From contig CBFGXE010000045.1 in the NCBI GenBank assembly GCA_965652645.1, positions 1 to 21,222 on the forward strand: a DNA stretch of 21,222 bases, written 5' to 3'. Position 1 is the first letter of the stretch, and each line of letters starts with the position of its first letter. The position numbers were made by a program, and so were the translations under genes. The notes under the pieces are model-generated. The model ran no database searches, had not been told where the DNA came from, and saw only the letters and a program-made list of their open reading frames with translations. Of the stretch, positions 17,647-21,222 are shown piece after piece. Origin of the DNA: ZC4RG30 sp965652645 (GTDB lineage Bacteria > Pseudomonadota > Gammaproteobacteria > Steroidobacterales > Steroidobacteraceae).

Positions 17647-18557
17647 TGGATCGACGCCGCTTCCTGCTTGCCGCCGGCGCCGCGGCGGCCTGTGCCTCCC
17701 GCGGCGCGCGGGCTGCATCCGACCCTGTAACGGTAACGCCGCTGGCCGACCGCCTGTGGCTGGTGGCCGGCTGCGGCGGCAATGTCACGGTGTTTGATTC
17801 GCCGGAAGGCGTGCTGCTGGTGGACGGCGGCGCGCCGGAGCACACCGCGGCCCTGCTGCAGCAGGTGCGCACGCTCACCGGCAAGGGTCGCGTGCACACC
17901 CTGTTCAACACGCACTGGCACCACGACCATACCGGCGCCAACCCCGCGCTGGGCACTGCCGGCACGCGCATCATCGCCCACGAATACACGAAGCTGTGGC
18001 TCACCACCGACGTACACGTGCGCTCGGAAGGCCGCACCTACCAGCCGCTGCCGAAGGCGGCGCTGCCCACAGAGACCTTCTACACCACCGGCTCGCTCGC
18101 CTTCGGCGGCGAGCAGATCGACTACGGGCACCTGGGCCAGGCGCACACCGATGGCGACATCTACGTGTTTTTCCGCCGCGCCAACGTGCTGGTGGCGGCC
18201 GACGTGGTGTCGGTGGGGCGCTTTCCCCTCGTCGATCCGGACAGCAATGGCTGGGTGGGCGGCATCACCACGGCGGTGGAGAAGCTGGTGGGACTGGCCG
18301 ATGAGGGCACGAAGGTCGTGCCCGGCAGGGGAGCTGCGCAGGGGCTGGCGTACCTGAAGAAGGAACATGCCATGCTCGACACGGTGCGCCAGCGCCTCAT
18401 CCGGTTGCTGGCACAGGGCAAGAGCGCCAGCGAGATGATCGCCGCCCGGCCGGCCGCCGAGTTCGAGGCGGAGTGGGGCGATCCGGCGCAGTTCATCCGC
18501 AATGCCTACCCGGGCCTGGCGCACCGCTCGCGCGAACTGGGCGCTTCCATCGTCTGA
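17646..18557 (+). CDS. Exported metallo-beta-lactamase-fold hydrolase
   Basis: A 303-residue protein with a Tat-like leader (RRRFLLAAGAAAA), then a metallo-beta-lactamase fold. The metal motif is intact: His90, His92, Asp94 and His95 in THWHHDHTG; His167 in GQAHTDGD; and the bridging Asp186 in VAADVV. The last ligand, normally His in 'vvPGHG', is Arg228 in VVPGRG. Glyoxalase-II, lactonase and quinoprotein-associated hydrolases all share this fold, so the substrate cannot be assigned. It overlaps the ankyrin gene stop (TGATG) and is the last gene of the operon; the next promoter lies just after it. Loss of the sixth ligand may weaken one metal site. Confidence 0.88.
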   Translation: MDRRRFLLAAGAAAACASRGARAASDPVTVTPLADRLWLVAGCGGNVTVFDSPEGVLLVDGGAPEHTAALLQQVRTLTGKGRVHTLFNTHWHHDHTGANPALGTAGTRIIAHEYTKLWLTTDVHVRSEGRTYQPLPKAALPTETFYTTGSLAFGGEQIDYGHLGQAHTDGDIYVFFRRANVLVAADVVSVGRFPLVDPDSNGWVGGITTAVEKLVGLADEGTKVVPGRGAAQGLAYLKKEHAMLDTVRQRLIRLLAQGKSASEMIAARPAAEFEAEWGDPAQFIRNAYPGLAHRSRELGASIV

Positions 18558-18564
18558 CCGCCTG

Positions 18565-18593
18565 TTGACGACCGCGCCAATGTGTATTACTGT
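18565..18593 (+). promoter_or_regulatory. Predicted sigma-70 promoter of the gntR-ABC operon
   Basis: TTGACG (18565-18570) is five-sixths of a -35 consensus; TACTGT (18588-18593) follows after a 17-base spacer and keeps the key T, A and final T of a -10. Transcription would start near 18600, upstream of the TTG start at 18621. The -10 sits inside the inverted repeat at 18581-18604. Confidence 0.55.
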
Positions 18594-18604
18594 CGTAATA
18601 CACA
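18581..18604. promoter_or_regulatory. Perfect inverted repeat, probable operator of the GntR/YtrA-type repressor
   Basis: Arms TGTGTATTAC (18581-18590) and GTAATACACA (18595-18604) are exact reverse complements around a TGTC spacer. The repeat is AT-rich against the surrounding sequence, covers the predicted -10, and directly precedes a repressor gene. YtrA-subfamily GntR proteins commonly autoregulate from such sites, so this is most likely the repressor's own operator. Confidence 0.7.
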
Positions 18605-18620
18605 TAGCGATGGCGGCGAC

Positions 18621-19001
18621 TTGTTTTCCCTGCATCCCGAATCCGGCGTTCCCATCTACCGGCAGCTGATGGACCAGGTGCGCCGGCTCATTGCCGGCGG
18701 CCAGCTGCCGCCGGGTGCGGAGCTGCCCTCGGTGCGCGAGCTGGCCGCCGCGCACGCGGTCAACCCGATGACCATCTCCAAGGCCTATGCGCTGCTCGAG
18801 GCCGAGGGCCTGCTGGAGCGCAACCGCGGCAAGCCCATGACGGTGACGGGTGGTCGCAAGGGCGCGGCGCCACTCGCCCGGCGCCTGGCGCAGCTGGAGC
18901 CGCTGGCACGCGAGCTGGCCGCCGCGGCGCGACAGCTGGAGGTTTCCCCGAAGGACACGATGGCGCTGCTGCGGCGCCAATGGGAGTCAGGCGATGAGTG
19001 A
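18621..19001 (+). CDS. GntR-family (YtrA subfamily) transcriptional regulator
   Basis: A small repressor, 126 residues from the chosen start. The GntR winged helix is clear: VPIYRQLMDQVRRLIAGGQL, then LPPGAELPSVRELAAAHAVN and PMTISKAYALLEAEGLLER. Only a short helical tail follows, as in the YtrA subfamily, which has no large effector domain. A longer frame opens with GTG at 18582, but that codon lies inside the predicted operator and before the expected transcription start. TTG at 18621 gives the usual opening (M)FSLHPESGVPIYRQL and is preferred; its ribosome site is weak. It overlaps the ABC ATPase start by eight bases, so it likely represses its own operon; YtrA relatives respond to cell-envelope antibiotics (family knowledge). 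Confidence 0.85.
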   Translation: MFSLHPESGVPIYRQLMDQVRRLIAGGQLPPGAELPSVRELAAAHAVNPMTISKAYALLEAEGLLERNRGKPMTVTGGRKGAAPLARRLAQLEPLARELAAAARQLEVSPKDTMALLRRQWESGDE

Positions 19002-19875
19002 GGCAGTGGTCCTGGCCGCGCAAGCGCTGGGCAAGCACATCGGCGGGCGCGCCGTGCTGAAGGACGTCTCCTTCCAGGTGCCGCGTGGTTGTGTCGTGGG
19101 CCTGGTGGGCAAGAATGGCGCGGGCAAGTCCACGCTGTTCGACCTGCTGCTGGGATTCGCGCGCCCCACGGTGGGAAGTTGCAGCGTGTTCGGTGAATCA
19201 AGTGCTTCGTTGTCTGCCGCGGCGCGCGCCCGCATCGGCTTCGTGCCGCAGCAGGACGAGCTGCCCGGCCTGCTCACCGGCGCGCAGCAGCTGGCGCTGG
19301 TGGCGGCGCTGCATTCCCGCTGGAACGCGCCGCTGGTGACGCGCCTCGCCCATGAATGGGAAGTGCCGCTGGAGCGGCGCATCGGCCGTCTCTCCGGCGG
19401 CGAGCGCCAGAAACTGGCCACGCTGTGCGCGCTGGGGCATGAGCCTGAGCTGCTGGTGCTGGATGAACCGGCCGCCAGCCTCGACCCGGTGGCGCGCCGG
19501 CGTTTCATGCAGGAGATCCTGGCCATCGCCGGCGAGGGCACGCGCACGCTGGTGTATGCCTCGCACATCATCGGTGACCTGGAGCGCGTGGCCAGCCACC
19601 TGTGGCTGCTGCGCGAGGGCAGCCTCGTGTGGCAGGGCGAGCTCGATGCACTGAAGGAATCGGTGGTGCGCGTGCACCTGCGCGCCACGCTGGAGCTGGA
19701 TCCGGCGCTGAGGCTGCCCGGCCAGCTCACCGGCAGCGTCACCGGTCGCACCGCCGTCTACACCGTGAATGGCTGGAACGACACGGCGCTGCAGGTGCTG
19801 CGCGAGCGCGTGCCGGCCGAAGTGGAGGTGGAACCCCTGGGGCTGGAAGACATCTTCCTGGCGATGCAGGCATGA
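18994..19875 (+). CDS. ABC transporter ATP-binding protein (YtrB/CcmA-like)
   Basis: Cytoplasmic ATPase of 293 residues with Walker A GKNGAGKST (39-47), signature LSGGERQ (133-139), Walker B LLVLDEP (153-159) and H-loop His191 in ASHII. All motifs are intact. A C-terminal region of about 80 residues after the ATPase core is common in multidrug or antibiotic-resistance exporters of this type. GGGAG precedes the ATG; its stop overlaps the next start (ATGA). With the adjacent GntR regulator and membrane protein it resembles YtrA-YtrB type operons, suggesting export or envelope defence. Substrate unknown. Confidence 0.9.
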   Translation: MSEAVVLAAQALGKHIGGRAVLKDVSFQVPRGCVVGLVGKNGAGKSTLFDLLLGFARPTVGSCSVFGESSASLSAAARARIGFVPQQDELPGLLTGAQQLALVAALHSRWNAPLVTRLAHEWEVPLERRIGRLSGGERQKLATLCALGHEPELLVLDEPAASLDPVARRRFMQEILAIAGEGTRTLVYASHIIGDLERVASHLWLLREGSLVWQGELDALKESVVRVHLRATLELDPALRLPGQLTGSVTGRTAVYTVNGWNDTALQVLRERVPAEVEVEPLGLEDIFLAMQA

Positions 19876-21221
19876 AGCTGCTGCTGCAGGCGTTGAAGCT
19901 GTGTTTCTGGGCGCTGCCGGCGCAGCGCCTGTGCACCGTCGCAGGGCTGGGGCTGATGGCATACGCCGCCCTCTGGCTTGCGCCGCAGGGGTCGCGCGAG
20001 GTGCTGCTCTGGGCCACCAACGGACTCACCGTCCTCTTCCTCCCGCCGATAGTCGCCGGCGGCCCCTTGCTGCGCGCATTGGCGGCGCAGCGTGCCGTGG
20101 CGCTGGCCCCGCACGGACGCCTGCACCTGCTGGCGGTTTGCATCGCCATTGCCCTGCTGTTCGCAGTGGCGAAGAGCACGTACCTCTTCGTGCTGTTCGG
20201 CTGGCTGGCCAACCCATGGCAGAGTCCCTTTGCCGCATGGTTGTCGGATGTGAACGGCGGATTTGCCTTCGCCAGCCTCTGGATGATGGCCAGCTTCGCG
20301 GCGTCACGCTCGCTGCTGGCCACCCTCACCGTGCTGCTGGTGGTGCTGGGCGGCAGCCTGCTGATGACCCGGCTCGACCTGCCGCTGCCCGACCAGTGGC
20401 TGCCGGGCGGCGGGCTGTCTTTCATCCTGCTGTGCTGGATCGTCTTCGGCACCTGGTTCCTGCGTGCGCGGCGCATTGCCCATTCAGCCTGGACATCGCG
20501 CCGCGTCGAGGACGAAGCCGTGGTGACGCAGGCGGATACCGGCGGGATCGGCGCGCATCCCACGCGCAGCAAAGCCTTGGAGCGGCTGCTGCTGGGCGGT
20601 CGCGGCACCGGAAGGCTTGTCCTGCAGTTCCTGCTGGCGCTGGGCCTGTTGCAGGTGATCCTGGCGCTGATCCATCGGTTCTCGGATGCCGCGCCGGAAC
20701 AGGTGGCGCCGTTCCAGTATTTCGGCCTGGCGCTGGTGCTGCCGGTGATGGGGGCGATTTCCTGGCTCGTGGCCGCGCGCCTGAGGTCGCTGTGGTTGAC
20801 CTGCCGTGGTTCGCGGGCGGAACTGTTTGCCCTGGGCGAGGGCACGTTGCTCCGGCTGGCAGCGGGGCTGGCCCTTGTGGCTGGCGCCTTCTTCGTGGCG
20901 CTGTGGAGGCTGTCACCCCTGGCGTCGGCGTCGCCCGCCGGGTTGCTGTGCCTGGGGCTTGGATCGGTGGCCGGCGCCGTGCTGCTGCCCGCCTATGCGG
21001 CGCTCAACCGAAGCGGCGTGGCCGCCCTGGCTGCGCTGGTGGTGGCGGTGGTGACGCTGGAACCCGCCTACATGGGCACTTTCGTATATGGCGGGCCGGC
21101 AGGATCTCCCTGGCGGCTCGCACTGCTGGCCGTGGCGATCGTCGCGCTGCGCGGGCTGGCGCGACGTCGCTGGCTGCACGCGGACATGCCGCGTGCGGCC
21201 GCTACCGCGCCGGCTTCCTGA
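19872..21221 (+). CDS. Polytopic membrane protein, predicted permease partner of the ABC ATPase
   Basis: A 449-residue protein with about 11 or 12 hydrophobic segments, for example near residues 18-37, 45-64, 86-112, 147-165, 178-196, 247-265, 281-304, 326-345, 355-377 and 381-403. A hydrophilic loop (about 200-245) separates two halves. I recognise no named family motif; assignment as the ABC membrane subunit rests on the ATGA overlap with the ATPase and on the operon pattern. The gene is complete, its TGA falling at the last bases of the window; further subunits might follow outside. Confidence 0.75.
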   Translation: MKLLLQALKLCFWALPAQRLCTVAGLGLMAYAALWLAPQGSREVLLWATNGLTVLFLPPIVAGGPLLRALAAQRAVALAPHGRLHLLAVCIAIALLFAVAKSTYLFVLFGWLANPWQSPFAAWLSDVNGGFAFASLWMMASFAASRSLLATLTVLLVVLGGSLLMTRLDLPLPDQWLPGGGLSFILLCWIVFGTWFLRARRIAHSAWTSRRVEDEAVVTQADTGGIGAHPTRSKALERLLLGGRGTGRLVLQFLLALGLLQVILALIHRFSDAAPEQVAPFQYFGLALVLPVMGAISWLVAARLRSLWLTCRGSRAELFALGEGTLLRLAAGLALVAGAFFVALWRLSPLASASPAGLLCLGLGSVAGAVLLPAYAALNRSGVAALAALVVAVVTLEPAYMGTFVYGGPAGSPWRLALLAVAIVALRGLARRRWLHADMPRAAATAPAS

Positions 21222-21222
21222 A

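Noticed and set aside
15781..17718. Long minus-strand frame opposite the ankyrin gene
   Set aside because: The translation is repetitive only because it mirrors the ankyrin repeats; there is no start signal or domain.

Overview
This is a high-GC (visibly about two-thirds G+C), gene-dense piece of a proteobacterial chromosome. The NodT-type outer-membrane lipoprotein, a MacA/MacB pair, a BaeS/BaeR-like two-component system and a YtrA-type GntR regulator point to a gammaproteobacterium, perhaps of the Xanthomonadales/Nevskiales/Steroidobacter kind. That placement is inference from gene content; the window has no rRNA or other marker. I see no tRNA, rRNA, insertion sequence, CRISPR array, integrase or phage gene, and no stretch over about 210 bases without a gene.

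Layout. (1) 25-3595, plus strand: a four-gene metal ABC transporter operon with a ZnuA-like binding protein, ZnuC-like ATPase, ZnuB-like permease and a second, divergent ZnuA-like protein that has lost the usual metal-binding histidines. (2) 3622-8677, minus strand: macA-macB-outer-membrane factor, a complete tripartite export pump. Its MacA carries a long Gly/Ala/Pro-rich insert and a Gly/Asn/Phe-rich tail. (3) 8834-11082, plus strand: a BaeS-like histidine kinase and BaeR-like response regulator, divergent from the pump, with a half-matching BaeR-box-like sequence between them. (4) 11291-18557, plus strand: a tight five-gene operon whose products all appear to be exported. They are an SMP-30/gluconolactonase-like propeller, a large protein with two haem-c motifs and DUF1587/1595/1592/1588/1585 architecture, a Tat-exported DUF1552 protein, an ankyrin-repeat protein, and a metallo-beta-lactamase-fold hydrolase whose last metal-binding His is replaced by Arg. 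A good Fur-box-like palindrome lies about 90 bases upstream of its first start codon. (5) 18621-21221, plus strand: a GntR/YtrA-type repressor, an ABC ATPase and a polytopic membrane protein. A perfect 10-bp inverted repeat overlaps the predicted promoter.

How they fit together. Blocks 1 and 4 may both concern metal supply: a zinc-type importer, and a periplasmic operon predicted to respond to iron. Blocks 2, 3 and 5 are envelope-stress and export functions with local regulators. The most promising poorly described unit is block 4, a possible iron-responsive, exported set combining two candidate hydrolases, a c-type-haem DUF1592 protein, a DUF1552 partner and an ankyrin protein. Its substrate is unknown.
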